Positions 24,119 to 36,142 of a stretch of DNA of 64,000 nucleotides are shown piece after piece (the first letter of the stretch is position 1; each line of letters starts with the position of its first letter). Both the position numbers and the translations under genes were made by a program. Origin of the DNA: Apostichopus japonicus (Eukaryota; Echinodermata; Holothuroidea; Aspidochirotida; Stichopodidae); contig NC_092568.1 in the NCBI RefSeq assembly GCF_037975245.1, forward strand, positions 25,031,501 to 25,095,500, read 5' to 3'. Below the pieces are notes generated by a model, which saw nothing but the letters and a program-made list of their open reading frames with translations, had not been told where the DNA came from and searched no databases.

Positions 24119-25736
24119 GTATGTCGATTTTCGGTGTTTTTTCTTCTTATACATGCCTTTCTGTTTCATGTTGTAATAAATTTGTTGCGTATCTCTACAC
24201 TTAGCCTATACACAACTTTAGTGCGCTGCCTCTTAACTAACTCTTCTTTGACGACTTGGGTAACTTGTTTCGAACGACCGATTTGATTGTTTTTTGTCCT
24301 CGTCCACAATGATGCAGTTAGCTGGTACGTCAGCTTATTTGCGTAATGACATTTAAATTACCATCACTTACATTTGTGTACAAGTTTAAGTTACTGCATC
24401 TCCAAATTGATCTGCTGTAAAAGTGTCACTATAGTTCAAGGGGAGGAGGGTCTGTTTTACCCCCACAATGCCTAAAAAGTGTGTTTATTTAAATCAGGAA
24501 TTATGCCTAACTGTTTCTAACTTTAAACATATCGCAAACTATACAAACTAGTTTTTCTTATATATCAATATATTATTTGGGGAATGGGTGAACAGAGGCG
24601 TCGGCAATAAAGCAATAATCACATACTTTGCTTTAAATTAGCCTAGGACATCATTAGCAAGTTGTACATACTACCAAACCACAGCATTGCTTCCCTATGC
24701 TACGAAAAATGATCTCTATAAGAACAAGAAAATACCAATAATTTTAGCAACATGGTATCTAGTAAACGACAATATCATGATCAAAAAATTGAAATGTAGT
24801 ATTTGGAAGATTCAACTTGATAACACAAAAGTCATTTCTGATATTTGAGTTGCTATTTGTATTGGAAACTGCCTTTAGCACACTTTGTTTAATGATCCTC
24901 CAAATATAAAGGGTAATTTCTGAAAGTTGAAAAGTAGGAACATTACAATGAAATATGTGCTAATATTTTATTCATATCTTACATCTAATACAAACTCATC
25001 CTTCTATGTAATCTACCAGATAGGATGCGACCCATCTCTCCTCCCCCTACCCCGCATAAACATCCCGGGGTTACGCCATGGTATAATTAAACAAAGTGTA
25101 CTTTTTGTAGTGTTTACAACAATGATTGTTCGTTTTCTGTCATATAGTTGGAGTACATGGGCTTTGATAGTGGCCTCCTCCCCCCCCCCCCCCCATCCCG
25201 GTCATACAGACCGCAGCCTGTTAACATGCCAATGAAAGAAAATGTTACGTATTTCCTGAGGTTATATGATTTATTTATAGACATATAATATCTCAAAGAG
25301 GCAATACATATTTTGAAAGCTTTGAATCCCTTGAATTTCATGAATACTGATTTTGAATTATTATTTTTTACGTGAAAGATACCTGCGGACGTAACGCTGG
25401 CAGTGAGCTTGAGATTAAGTCAGTCAACATTCAAATTTATAGAACTGCGTAGATGGTCCTGGTTCGATAACGAGCTATATTATTGCAATTACTCGATTAA
25501 TATATTTATTTTATCTTATGTGTTATTTCCAATTTTTTGTTTAAGTCAGATTGCTAATAGACTGCATGTCTCTGTTTTATAACAGTTTTCTCAATTGCAC
25601 ATACATAAATGTGTCTTTGTGTTTTCAATGAGAGAAAGGTAGAGCCCAATAAATGCCAAACACTCATGTATATATCGAATTAAAACCATAGTTATTAGAT
25701 TAGTACTGTCATCATCATGTTATTCATTCTACACAG
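24119..25736 (+). other. 5' UTR intron of gene 5
   Basis: No feature beyond a poly-C run (25181-25194) is recognised. Confidence 0.5.
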
Positions 25737-25749
25737 CTTTGTAATAACA

Positions 25750-26130
25750 ATGGCATTCAACGGCAAATGGACTGTATCCAGGTTCGAGGGACTTAACGAT
25801 GTCATGGACGCATATGGCGTCGCTGCCGACAAGAGGGACCCTACCAAACTCCAGGGTGGTTCAGTCGAAATCAAACAAGATGGCGACAACTTCACCTTCA
25901 CAGCTACCGGTGGATTGGGCAAGTCTGGAACACACACCATGACTGTTGGTGGACCATCAGAGGGAGAGCTCTTCGGCAAGGCCTACAGTGGAACCACCGC
26001 CTGGGAGGGTGACGTTCTGGTCTTCAAAGGCAAGTCAGGAGTGGTGCTGAAGAGGTCGATCGAAGGGGCCAACCTGGTTTACACCATCGAATTCGGAGGC
26101 AAAACCGGCAAGGTTTTCCTCAGCAAGTAA
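25750..26130 (+). CDS. FABP-like protein, gene 5 (subtype A)
   Basis: A 126-residue single-exon FABP-like protein. The start at 25750 is preferred over the in-frame ATG at 25717, because the acceptor TTCTACACAG ends at 25736 and the longer form would read through the intron. The protein is nearly that of gene 3: DVMDAYGV lid, FLSK C-terminus and LKRSIEGANLVYT. It differs from gene 3 at about seven positions. G-K-W, IKQDGDNF and the LKRS arginine are conserved; the C-terminal binding pair is Lys-x-Phe. A cytosolic lipid carrier is inferred from the fold alone. Confidence 0.88.
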   Translation: MAFNGKWTVSRFEGLNDVMDAYGVAADKRDPTKLQGGSVEIKQDGDNFTFTATGGLGKSGTHTMTVGGPSEGELFGKAYSGTTAWEGDVLVFKGKSGVVLKRSIEGANLVYTIEFGGKTGKVFLSK

Positions 26131-26139
26131 ACCAGAGAC

Positions 26140-28099
26140 TCAATCAAATTATTCAGTTGATTTCTTGAATGTGATAGACGAATTACAAACCTCTCCTAAA
26201 CCAGTCTTTACTTTGAGCAACAAAGATGTTTTACCTTACGACGGATCAAGGTTGCCATGACAACATACGAACTTTGACCTAGGCTCGTTTTGAATGAAGA
26301 GATGGTTCCTCAAGTAATTAACATGTTACAACTTATACGCAATGTAAACAAGGCCGCCCAGCAACCTATATAATAAGAAGATGGCGGTATTTAAGAACAG
26401 ACCGCGTTTATAGGACAGCATAAATCATCAAAAATCTTTGGATCGGGTTTGTTACTTTGCTATACGTTTCTCTTCAAATCCATTTGATTTGTTGCACAAT
26501 GAAAAAAAAAGCTTATGTTGTAGATATTTGAAATAATTTAATATAAAAAGATGATTCCTGTGAGAATTTTTCCTGCGTACGTCGTTTTCTTTAATATGAA
26601 ATAGAATCGGTTATCGGCCTTCATTAAATCCCCAAACTCATTAAAGATAATACTACCACGCGTACATCTTGGATAACGTGAATAATAGTTAGGTTAATGG
26701 TGGCGACCTATCATCTTATATCCTTGCGTCGAAATTTGTGTAAGTAAGGAACTATAGCCATAAATAACTTTAAATAACTCTAAAATTTGCCTTTTACAAA
26801 AACTTGGTTTCTGATGTAGTTTTAACATCACGTGACTCTGTCATATTGCTGTACAGTATTTAATTTTCTTACAGTGTAAGGGGGGGGGGGGTTGCACAAC
26901 AATGGACTGATGGTTACAAGTATGCTTTATAAACTTTAGAAAACTGATGATATCCCACCAACCCCAATCCTAACCACCCCCCACCCTCCCCCACACACGC
27001 ACACACCGTTAGTTGCAACACAAGCTTTTTCAGTTGATAACAGGTGTCAGTGCCAGCACGTGATAGGTACAGGTCAAGAAACAGTTTTTAAAGTGATACA
27101 TTTGATCTGGGTGGATACACGTAATTTTAATATTTGATCAACAATAGGCAACAAGAATTGTAAAAAGTTAACAGGGGATTGATCTAAGCTCCCGTGTAAT
27201 CGACGATGGATCCTTAAAGTAAATTTGGTAATCGTAGAGATGGCCTTTAACTAAAATTAAACAAGCACTGGTGGATTTTGTTGTAGAATCTACAGTTCCT
27301 GGATGAGCAGAGATATCAGTGACGATGATTGTAACAAACAAGACCATAAATAACAGGTGAAAAAGCATCAAATCGAATTATTGAAATACAATACAAGTTG
27401 CAGACGATACCTGCTTAAGAATCGGGTTGGTCTAGTTGTGCTATGACGTCATACTTTTGTACGGTATACATGATACTCCCGATTATATAGAATGTATATA
27501 TGTTACCTTTTGTAAAATGCCTTTAATAAACCGGTAGGATATGTCATTATAGGATTATCGGTTTATTTGATTACCTGCAATGTAGCCTTCTCAATAGCAG
27601 CAACAATATAAAGTCTTTACCCCCCCCCCCCCACCCATAACAATATTTTCACGTGAGTGTGGTACCGTCACAGATGAGAAGTTCGGCACTCCTTGAACAT
27701 TGGTCTGACTACTACACACCCCCTCCAACCCCCACCCTCCCCTCCTGTATATCAAACCTGTGTCGGTGTCCCTATGTCCATATCAGATGATTACCCCATT
27801 CGAGCACCCCAGTAAGGTTAATTGCATTGTCGATTATACAGTTGGACTGTAATGAAAATGGACCTACACTGGTTTAATCGTTTCCCTAAACATACAGTAG
27901 AAACTAATATATGCATGGATTTCACATCTGTGCCTTTAAACTGACCAATACGGGTGCGTGACAACAAACACTGCAGTTTTCAGTTAGTTGTTTACCTGGT
28001 TATTACAATTCCGGCTGACCTGGATTATGTCAACACTACTATACAAATAACTAGTTATAGTGACGTTCAATCTCCCCGTTTCCACTATAAGAAGTTACT
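26140..28099. other. Intergenic, genes 5 to 6
   Basis: G and C homopolymers at 26880-26891 and 27620-27632 and a small unsupported ORF on the minus strand (27168-27368). Nothing else recognised. Confidence 0.5.
27168..27368 (-). CDS. Unassigned small ORF with signal-peptide-like N-terminus
   Basis: An ATG at 27368 opens a 66-codon frame. Residues 1-20 are strongly hydrophobic (FHLLFMVLFVTIIV) and are followed by a small-residue ISA-HPG context that would suit signal peptidase. The remainder is polar with two cysteines near 33 and 66. It matches no family I know, and there is no clear promoter or splice signal, so it may be chance. Confidence 0.2.
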   Translation of the reverse strand: MLFHLLFMVLFVTIIVTDISAHPGTVDSTTKSTSACLILVKGHLYDYQIYFKDPSSITRELRSIPC

Positions 28100-28199
28100 A
28101 AAGAGACCAATCAGAAGAGCCACATAAGAGAAGATGGACCAATCAGAATAGTATAATATTTAACTCCACCCATTATTCAAATTTAGAAGCATTTAAAAC
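28100..28199 (+). promoter_or_regulatory. Promoter of FABP-like gene 6
   Basis: GAGACCAATCAGAAGAGC at 28103-28120, GGACCAATCAGAATAG about 20 bp later, CTCCACCCA near 28165, and TTTAAAA at 28192. This is element for element the gene 4 promoter, so the duplication included the promoter. Confidence 0.65.
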
Positions 28200-28219
28200 T
28201 TGAAGAAAGTTACAATTTC

Positions 28220-28288
28220 GTCACTTCGGTCAATTAGCATCTTCCATAACTCATCGAACCTTTTGGACATCAAAGACCATCAAAGCCA
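28220..28288 (+). other. Non-coding first exon, FABP-like gene 6
   Basis: Starts with GTCACTTCGGTCAATTAGC, about 28 bp after the TATA-like site. It ends at CCA|GTGAGT, about 69 bases, as in gene 4. The acceptor is at 30230 (1.94-kb intron). Confidence 0.6.
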
Positions 28289-30230
28289 GTGAGTATAGAC
28301 ATTTTGCTTTTTATTTTGCTCTGTCTCGATTTATCTTCTGTAATGGGTGATTGCAACTATTATCTACCAAGTATTGCCTATATATAAGGAGCAATAAGAT
28401 AAGGATATCAAATATTGCATATACACTATAACAGGTTAAACTGTTATCTTGAGTTGTTTCTCCTCAGACTATTTCTTGGTGTCCTCTTTGCCAGCATCTA
28501 CTTACTTACCATATTAATTGAAGAGACGTTGGTGGCAGATTATATGTCTTTGAAAATATTAGCTGAAAATCTTAAAAAGTTCTGCATTTTCAAATTGAAG
28601 GTGAAAACTCAAGTGAGATTTTTCTTAAAAGTCCAAGATTCGAGAGGCGAGTTTTTAACATCTTCAATCTTCCCTCCCCTTTCTCCCTCCCCTTTCTCCG
28701 TTTCTTACACCCCCATAATGCCTTCCTTGTTTTCATTAATTTTAATAGGTAGCCCCCCCCCCCACCCACCCACTGCTATCCATGTTGTCATAAAGAGTAC
28801 ATAGCCGTCGATTGTATTTTTACCTTTCAGGAAAGATTATGCTAGGATGGAAACATTATGCTTTATTTGTCCGATATTAAACACAGTGCAAAAGCCATCC
28901 TAGATTATTTAACGTTTTTATATGTGTGTGTGTGTTCGGGAGGAGGGGGGTGGGGGGGGCGAGACATATATTGATATCCACTAAACTGTTAGGTTTGAAC
29001 ATTATTTTATTGAGGTTATATCGATATTACGTGTTTCATCCTTGGACTCTTTCGATATGGAGGTAATTGATGTTTAAGATTGTTTCCACTTTTTTTGCAC
29101 CATACCAGTAATTTCTGTTTTCTTCTTTGGCGACCCTCCGAAAGTATTGTTTTGGTATCTAAAAAGAGTGCTTTTGAATAGCAGGGCTGCAAAGGATTGC
29201 CTACAAAATACTTCAGTATCAGATGATGGCATTTGAAATCTCCTCAAAAAGCTCTGATAAAGTAGATCCTTTTGCAAAAAACGAAGCTTCATAGTGTCTC
29301 TTCTTGTTATTAAACTACCAATGTGTATAAAGATGTAGAAGAAAAATTGACGCGGACGAACCAATGAAGCAACTTTTAAACTTTCTTCGTGGGTTAAATA
29401 TAAAAGTTTCAATGAAGTAACTGATAATCTGATAGACGTCTTTCAAGAAACCTCAAGCTGGTGTAATGTATTTTTTTCCTTCGAATTATAGCTATGTATT
29501 AAGTCATTACTTCCAAAAGCTGAAGGCAAAGCTAAATCATTTAAAGGTGACTCTTCAGTCAGATTGAGTGAGAAATGATATGGCGTAACTCAGTCCAAGT
29601 CTGCCAAACGAATAAGAGATTCGGAAAAGCCCTTTCCTCAACGGCATCACCGTGTGAACGTTTGTCACCTCCGTAAACCAACTCCTTACTCGAACATGAT
29701 CCTGTTGGTTCTTCATACACCCGCTTTACACTTCCACCCTCTCTTTCTTCTCCCTCCGCGTTCTATTCTTTGATTTTACCGGGAATCATCTCCCAACCCC
29801 CCCCCCCCCCACCCCCACTTCACATCACACCCTCCACTGCCTGGTCCTCTCAATAATTAGTAGATTCGGTTGCTACATATAACTGCTGCCAGCTGCCCTA
29901 CCAATGTATCATGATGTGTTGTGTACCGGGGAATCATGCATGCCAAATAATACTTTTGTATTCGTGATAATCTCTATACATTGAAACATTATCAACGCAG
30001 CCTATTGCACTAATTTTATTCAACCCATTTTTATGACCTACTCAACCATTCTCGAGCACTCTGTAATTTCACGTTTACTACGGTACAAAGACGCTATACT
30101 GTAGTCCCGTAGAGCCCACCCCGACCTTCCTTGGTACACAAAATCTACCCCTCCCCGCCTCCGTTATTTAGATACTTCTTACGTAATGAACCTCTAAAAA
30201 AAGCTTACCTTTAAAATTTAATCTCCCCAG
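28289..30230 (+). other. 5' UTR intron of gene 6
   Basis: Ends at the acceptor TTTAATCTCCCCAG. Carries a minus-strand decayed coding segment at about 29074-29590 and poly-C/G runs. It lacks the hAT insertion found in the equivalent intron of gene 4. Confidence 0.5.
29074..29590 (-). pseudogene. Decayed coding segment of unknown family
   Basis: On the minus strand one reading frame stays open from about 29590 down to 29074 except for a single TGA around 29442-29440, giving about 170 codons of normal-looking composition (for example the stretch EESPLNDLALPSAFGSN, then THEESLKVASLVRPRQ). That is unusual for this AT-rich DNA. I do not recognise the family. It sits inside the gene 6 UTR intron in antisense and could be a fragment of a transposon or a retrocopied gene. 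Confidence 0.35.
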
Positions 30231-30246
30231 ATATCATCTGCAAAAC

Positions 30247-30627
30247 ATGGCATTCAACGGCAAATGGACTGTATCCAAGTTTGAAGGACTCAACGATGTT
30301 CTGGACGCCTTCGGTGTCGATGCCGACAAGAGGGACCCCTCCAAACTCCAGGGTGGTTCAGTCGAGATCAAACAAGATGGCGACAACTTCACCTTCACCG
30401 CTATCGGTGGACTGGGCAAGACTGGATCACATTCCATGACTGTTGGTGGACCATCAGAGGGAGAGCTCTTCGGCAAAGCCTACAGTGGAACCACCGCCTG
30501 GGATGGTGACGCCGTAGTCTTCACCGGGAAGGCTGGAGTGGTGCTGAGGAGGTCAATCGAAGGAGGCAATATGGTTTACACTATTCAATTTGGAGGCAAA
30601 ACCGGAAAAGTTTTCTTCACCAAGTAG
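30247..30627 (+). CDS. FABP-like protein, gene 6 (subtype B)
   Basis: A 126-residue single-exon FABP-like protein, starting 17 bases after the acceptor at 30230. It has all subtype B marks (DVLDAFGV, DPSKLQGG, FTGKAGVVLRRS, C-terminal FFTK) and differs from gene 4 at about five residues, one of them Ala to Asp at residue 25 in the lid region and one Thr to Ile in the TAIGG turn. G-K-W and the LRRS arginine are kept. The C-terminal binding pair is Lys-x-Phe. It is the last plus-strand member of the cluster. Confidence 0.88.
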   Translation: MAFNGKWTVSKFEGLNDVLDAFGVDADKRDPSKLQGGSVEIKQDGDNFTFTAIGGLGKTGSHSMTVGGPSEGELFGKAYSGTTAWDGDAVVFTGKAGVVLRRSIEGGNMVYTIQFGGKTGKVFFTK

Positions 30628-30830
30628 ATGACTGCAGAATCTGTAAAAATCACATTCAAAAATGTATAGAAAAGAACTTACTGATCATATCAACTTTTCT
30701 TGGATTTTCAATTTTTTTTTTTTGGTATGTAAAACGGTTCTTCTTGTGAATTATATGAACTGATTATTCATAATAACATAATCCCAGAAGAAGAGGAAAA
30801 GGGAAAAAAACATTGTAAACGCAAAACTTG

Positions 30831-30836
30831 AATAAA
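30831..30836 (+). terminator. Polyadenylation signal AATAAA, gene 6
   Basis: AATAAA about 205 bases after the stop. Confidence 0.45.
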
Positions 30837-30839
30837 TCC

Positions 30840-33800
30840 TAATGTTAATGTGAAATGGTGTCATTCGGAGTGAATTTTATCTTGTTTTTAATTGAAACAA
30901 TTGATACTCTTAATATATTGGAAAAAAACTTGAGCAATCTTTGTACTTTGTCTGTATCTTCATTTCTGTAACTGACAACTGGATATCGGCCAAGAATTAG
31001 GTACACTTTAAATTCAGGTTCGTGACACTCATAACCGAATCTTATGAATGTTAGTCCTGTGGTTAAATACTCCCATCCCCCCCACCACATCCCGCTCCTC
31101 TTAGGCCACAAGAAGTGGATAGCTGGATAGCTGACAAGGCTGCATAGCTGACACTGCATGGATAGGTGACAAGGCTGTAGGAGAAAATAAAGACAAACCT
31201 TAAATATCCACTATAAATTAAGAACGAAAGTACGTGTATAAGAGGAAAATGCTGACAAGAATGGCTGAAAAATTATAATTGAGGATAATGAACATGTTTG
31301 AATATGTTCTCCATTCGAACACATATGCCTCTGCTGGCAACACTGCGTCGATACAAATACAGAATCTCAATACATACATCCCTTTACCTTATGCGCAATG
31401 CCATAATTTTTGAAATATTTGTAGAGGAAATTTTATAAATACTACCATGGCGTTGAAGTTTAAAGCCCAGTTCATCTTAACAAACTGAATATTAATTTCA
31501 CGGTAATGTCAGAGCTTTTTATTGATAAAAAGATTACTATTACAAGGTATACTGTGGAGTTTGCACCTCCACCTCCACTCCAACAGAAATCATACCCCCA
31601 CACCCCTCCCCCCTCCCTCTAACCCTCTCACACACACATACCCGCCTTTTATAATCAGTGAAAGACCGAGAGCCGCCGCTGCATATTTGATGTGCTAAGC
31701 TAAGGGATTTGATCGGATGTGTAACTCTACAGCTTAAAAATATGATAATTGAAATTCATTCATCATTTATGAGGGTTCTCTGTAATATTCAGAAGCATAT
31801 TCGAATGTTTGCCGTTTATTTGAAAAATCTCAAAGGCTTTGAAATTTGAGTATTCGTAACGAATTCAGGTCTTCTATACAGGGCGGGCACACACAAATTG
31901 TGTGTTTTCGTGCGTTCAAGTGATGAGCCTTAATTTAAAGCAAATACCCTTGCACGATCCTTATGAGAAAAAAATGGCGATACTCAGAACATTTTAACAA
32001 CATTTGTATCTAATTTGTATATTAAATTCGGGATGATCGATGGTATTGTCATCGCATGACTATGTATAATCGTTATACCAGCTATAACTATTATACTTAA
32101 GGAGACGTGGGTTTAGGAATACAATTAAGAGCAAGATCTCAATATATAGTTTAGTGCCAGTCAGATGCACATGTGTTTGAAGGGATGTGTTCCCGATCGA
32201 GTTTCACTCAGGGACAATATATAGTTTTGTGAACCGATTATGCAAATTACGCTGAGGCAATAAATATAAAGTATAGGCACAGATATAGGCAGAACATTTT
32301 CACCAGAGGGAAACAGGAGTAACGCAGAACAAAATAGGAGACTACCGATGGAGAAGAGCTTGACTTATACCAAATGCACTGCAAGCAAAGAATGGATTGT
32401 ATATATAACCACGATATTTACACGATAATATACATTGACAGCTACTAATTCGATTGCTCTAAACCATTTATTATAATAAACTTTTGAAGCCTTCAAATTT
32501 AATAGATCTTTATTGCTTTATCTGTTTGTCATTCACAACCTTTTGAAGTTTTCTCTTCACTTTATCATTTCTGGAGCGATTGTGATGGATTCTATTAGCA
32601 GATTACGTTTTTTTTTCATGGAGCTGATATCTTTATCGACATATCCTTCAAAAGTTGAGTTTTATTGCACAAAAATGGAAACATTCACCAAAAAGCCAGT
32701 TTAAAATACACATGAATTTTGGAAGCTCGTATATCAACACACAACAACATTTGAAATGAGTAACTTACAAAATGGAAATACGAACACATGAGATATATAT
32801 CAAAGCTAATAACTACAAAGAGTATAATACAATTATTAGATAATGACGTGTTGAAATCCTTCTAACCACCAATATACATTGTATTCCAGATTAAAAGACA
32901 ACGTTAATGCGAAAATAACTCGAAATATCCATTGAATTTTGACCCCTGTCGTGTTCATAGCGTGATTAATTTGTTGGTTTTGGAAGTTCGTGGCAATTGT
33001 TGAGATAACTCTGGTTAATAATGCTGGTATATTTGATTGTTTTACTCGATGATAAATCTCCCCAGTTACAATGCTTATCGACACCTCTTCGGACGACTGC
33101 CACTGGTATCACTCTTCTATCGTGTGACTGACAAAGTTATATTTGCAATTAGACAAACAATCAATTAAGTATTGATCAATTAAGGTAGATATTAAAGATA
33201 TATTAATACCACGTTGACCAAAAATAAATATATACTAAAATTACTTCTTGATCACTTTAAATCTGGGGATTAATTAAAGTGTATAGCTAAATTTCAAGTG
33301 AGTGAACAATGACGCGACAGGCACGTGGTTATTAAGCTCTGTCTGCTCATTCTTGGTAAGACTTTAAAGGCATTGAAGACTCGCCCCAAACCGCGTGCCG
33401 CGCTCTGAATAAGTTAACTTTCCGTTGCTTGCAAGTGAAGTTTTCTTCTTGTCGCTACAAAATGAAGACAGTAATGAAACGTGATACCTTGTTATCTTTG
33501 ATCTAGACCGGAGATGTCCACGCTGCTATGTACACTATGTTGTGGGTATTGACCGTAGCTGTATGTATTGACTGTACACTAGTGTCTAATTACCGACGGT
33601 AGCAAGCTGTGTGTGTATTTTCTGGGATCGATGGTGGTGTCTAACACTTCTGTTACACCTCATTCGAAACTAGGTCAGATTACCGGCATGAGACATTTCT
33701 TTGTGCGCGAGTCGTCACACCCCGTTTAAAGGGACATTCTCGTGGTAGAAAATGTGACCACTTAGCATATATATATACGGAAAAGAAAATATTCCACACT

Positions 33801-34272
33801 GTTAATTGAAAACACGATATCGATATCTTGTCCCTAACTCAAGAAAAAGTTGAATGAACGGTACTCAGTTTGACTGTTTATACCTTCCATTTTGCCCTGG
33901 GATGGATTACAGTAGGTGGTATGTGGTGTTATATTGACACATGTTGTTCTATAAAAGGCATTATATTTTCTTAAAAGGATTGTCTGGTGGCCCAAAGAAG
34001 TTACCTTAAAAAATGATAAATAATTTTCCAAACATGTTGCCAAAATATGAGAACGCTAATGTTGCATTTGACAGAGAAACAATTTTTTAATCGTTAAGGA
34101 TAGACACTTCAAATATGACTTGAACAGTACAGAACGTGACGTCAGCTATGCTAATCTTCTTGTTGATTTATCTTTGAAACCTGACACATACATTTATGCC
34201 TAACTGTCCAGGTTCTATGTGTTTAGAATTTCACCAAAATGCAAACTTCTTTCGTATAGGAAAATTCATTCC
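30840..34272. other. Intergenic between plus- and minus-strand FABP-like genes
   Basis: No gene or repeat recognised in about 3.4 kb, apart from short C-rich tracts near 31070 and 31600. Confidence 0.5.
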
Positions 34273-34280
34273 TCTGTTGA

Positions 34281-34573
34281 CAGGCACGTAGCCAGGAACT
34301 TGACAAGGGAGGGGCGAAACTGTAGATTCGGCATTGCAAACTATCTAAGCGTAGCACCACCATAATTGGCGCGAAGCGTACAAGAAAATTTTGGCTGAAA
34401 ATGCCTCCCAGATCGCTGGAAATGGCACTTCCCAGGCCTTGTAAGTTGCATCGTAGCATTTTCTCTTTTGAAAATACTAGCGATATCCTAAAAACGTTAA
34501 AAAAAATATTAAAAATATGCTCAAGGAGGGGGCGACTTCCCCCTTCGCCCCCCCCCCCTTGGCTACGCGCCTG
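34281..34573. mobile_element. Non-autonomous hAT-like element, 293 bp
   Basis: Termini CAGGCACGTAGCCA and inverted TGGCTACGCGCCTG, bounded by a perfect 8-bp duplication TCTGTTGA at 34273-34280 and 34574-34581. Internal sequence (CTATCTAAGCG, TTGGCGCGAAGCGTAC, CTGGAAATGGCAC) recurs at about 41.3 kb and 54.8 kb, so it is a local family. No coding sequence. Confidence 0.88.
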
Positions 34574-35129
34574 TCTGTTGATCTGTGAATAAGTGAGTTC
34601 AACATTGCAAAGAGAAAAAAAACTGTTCGTTTATAGAACACACGACGTCAGGTTTTAGTCAGCCAGGAACTGAAACTGTCAAACATTTAGGTTCCAGAAG
34701 TTTTATACAGTCTTATTAAGCTTTCAATACAGAACTACGTAACAGTTGGTAAAATTAACCGTGCTCTTTGTCGGCTTTACATCTACTATAGGCTATCCAG
34801 CAATTCATGTTAACAGTTTTCCAAACCCCTTTCTTAGAGATTTCTCTAGGTTTTGAGGGATTGTCAACTAGGGGATTATGTGTGTAGGTACCTGCTGACG
34901 GTGGGTATTAGTGTGCGTGTTTGGTGACTTCCATAAGCATACGTGTTAACTGATATGCTGACCTATAAATATAATTGAAATATTAACGAAGGACAGATAA
35001 GAGCTGGTGAGGGCGCATTTTACTTAATAACAACATGCATAGTCACGATTCTATTATTGTATATGATTCATATACGAGGGCGCTATTCATGTCGTTTCGT
35101 TCCTACACATAACGTAGTATACTGTATAG

Positions 35130-35588
35130 CAGGGATTCCCTAACTGGGGTGCATGAATCCCCAGGGGTGCGTGAGTCCATCCCATTGGGGTTCGTGAGAC
35201 GTTTCTGAAAGTCAAAACTAGGGTACTTTTTGTTAAACTAGCTTCTGATATTCATATAATTTAGTAATGTACAAACTCTTTTCGCGTTCCATACGCATAT
35301 GTTGCCATAGTAGTACCGTACCGTGCATGTAATAAAAAACAGGAGCATCCGTGATCGATGCGTGATACAATTCGTTATCTGATCTTGAAGTTTCCAATAA
35401 ATATTTGTTCATCCCTTGTTATTTGTTCATTACAATATTACACTATGAACTTGATCTTTTACGAAGCACTGTTATGCGTATTAATAAAAAAAAATGACTC
35501 AGATCGAGTCTCGAAAAGTTGGGGGTTCGTGGACAACTCTGACATCCACAGGGGGTTCGTTGGGGGGGGGTAAAGTTTGGGAACCCTG
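35130..35588. mobile_element. Non-autonomous hAT-like element, 459 bp
   Basis: Begins CAGGGATTCCCTAACTGGGGT and ends with the inverse of CAGGGTTCCCAAAC. A perfect 8-bp duplication CTGTATAG flanks it at 35122-35129 and 35589-35596. These termini are typical of hAT (Charlie-like) elements. The subterminal GGGGGTTCGTG motifs are repeated inside. No transposase. Confidence 0.88.
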
Positions 35589-35698
35589 CTGTATAGGATG
35601 GTTGTGTAGATCACCTCTATATTCCTCTCTACGTATGATGTTTCTAGAACTACCATGCAGGGAGGTTTTAAACTACACGTAATTGATTTTTCAAGTTT

Positions 35699-35776
35699 GG
35701 CACACGTACAGTGACGTATAGGAAGCTTCCAGAAAGTACTTTCTGGAAGCTTCCTATACGTCACTGTACGTGTGCC
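35699..35776. repeat. Perfect 78-bp palindrome (39-bp arms, no spacer)
   Basis: Bases 35699-35737 are exactly the inverse complement of 35738-35776, centred on AGTACT. Such an uninterrupted palindrome is rarely stable in cloned or replicated DNA, so a library or assembly artefact is a serious alternative. It lies 110 bp after the hAT element at 35130-35588. Confidence 0.95.
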
Positions 35777-36142
35777 TCCACGTGGAGGGGAGGGAGACAG
35801 TAAAAATCGAAGGGTCCCACCACTTCCAAGTGTATAATATCCAATAGTTTGTGTACCTCTTATGAGGTAAATGTAATTGACGGTTAATAATTTAATTGCT
35901 TGAATTCTTCTGACTAATTCAAAGGATCATGCGGTACGATGCAGCGATTCGATATAGAATGTATTTATATTTAGAATAATGAGGGAAGGGACCATGACAG
36001 AAAGACATTCTCCTCCTCCTCTTTTGAAATAGAGGTCATAGCTATAACGCAACTTGCCTCCTCATTGTTCCTCCGCCAATGCTCTCTCCGGCCCATCGCT
36101 CTTACAACCGGGCGGCGTGGGTTGAAATTTTACTCTTTCTCA

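Noticed and set aside
28415-28804. 129-codon plus-strand ORF with a hydrophobic start in the gene 6 intron
   Set aside because: The C-terminal half crosses CCCTCCCC/poly-C tracts, there is no homology, and the frame begins without supporting signals.
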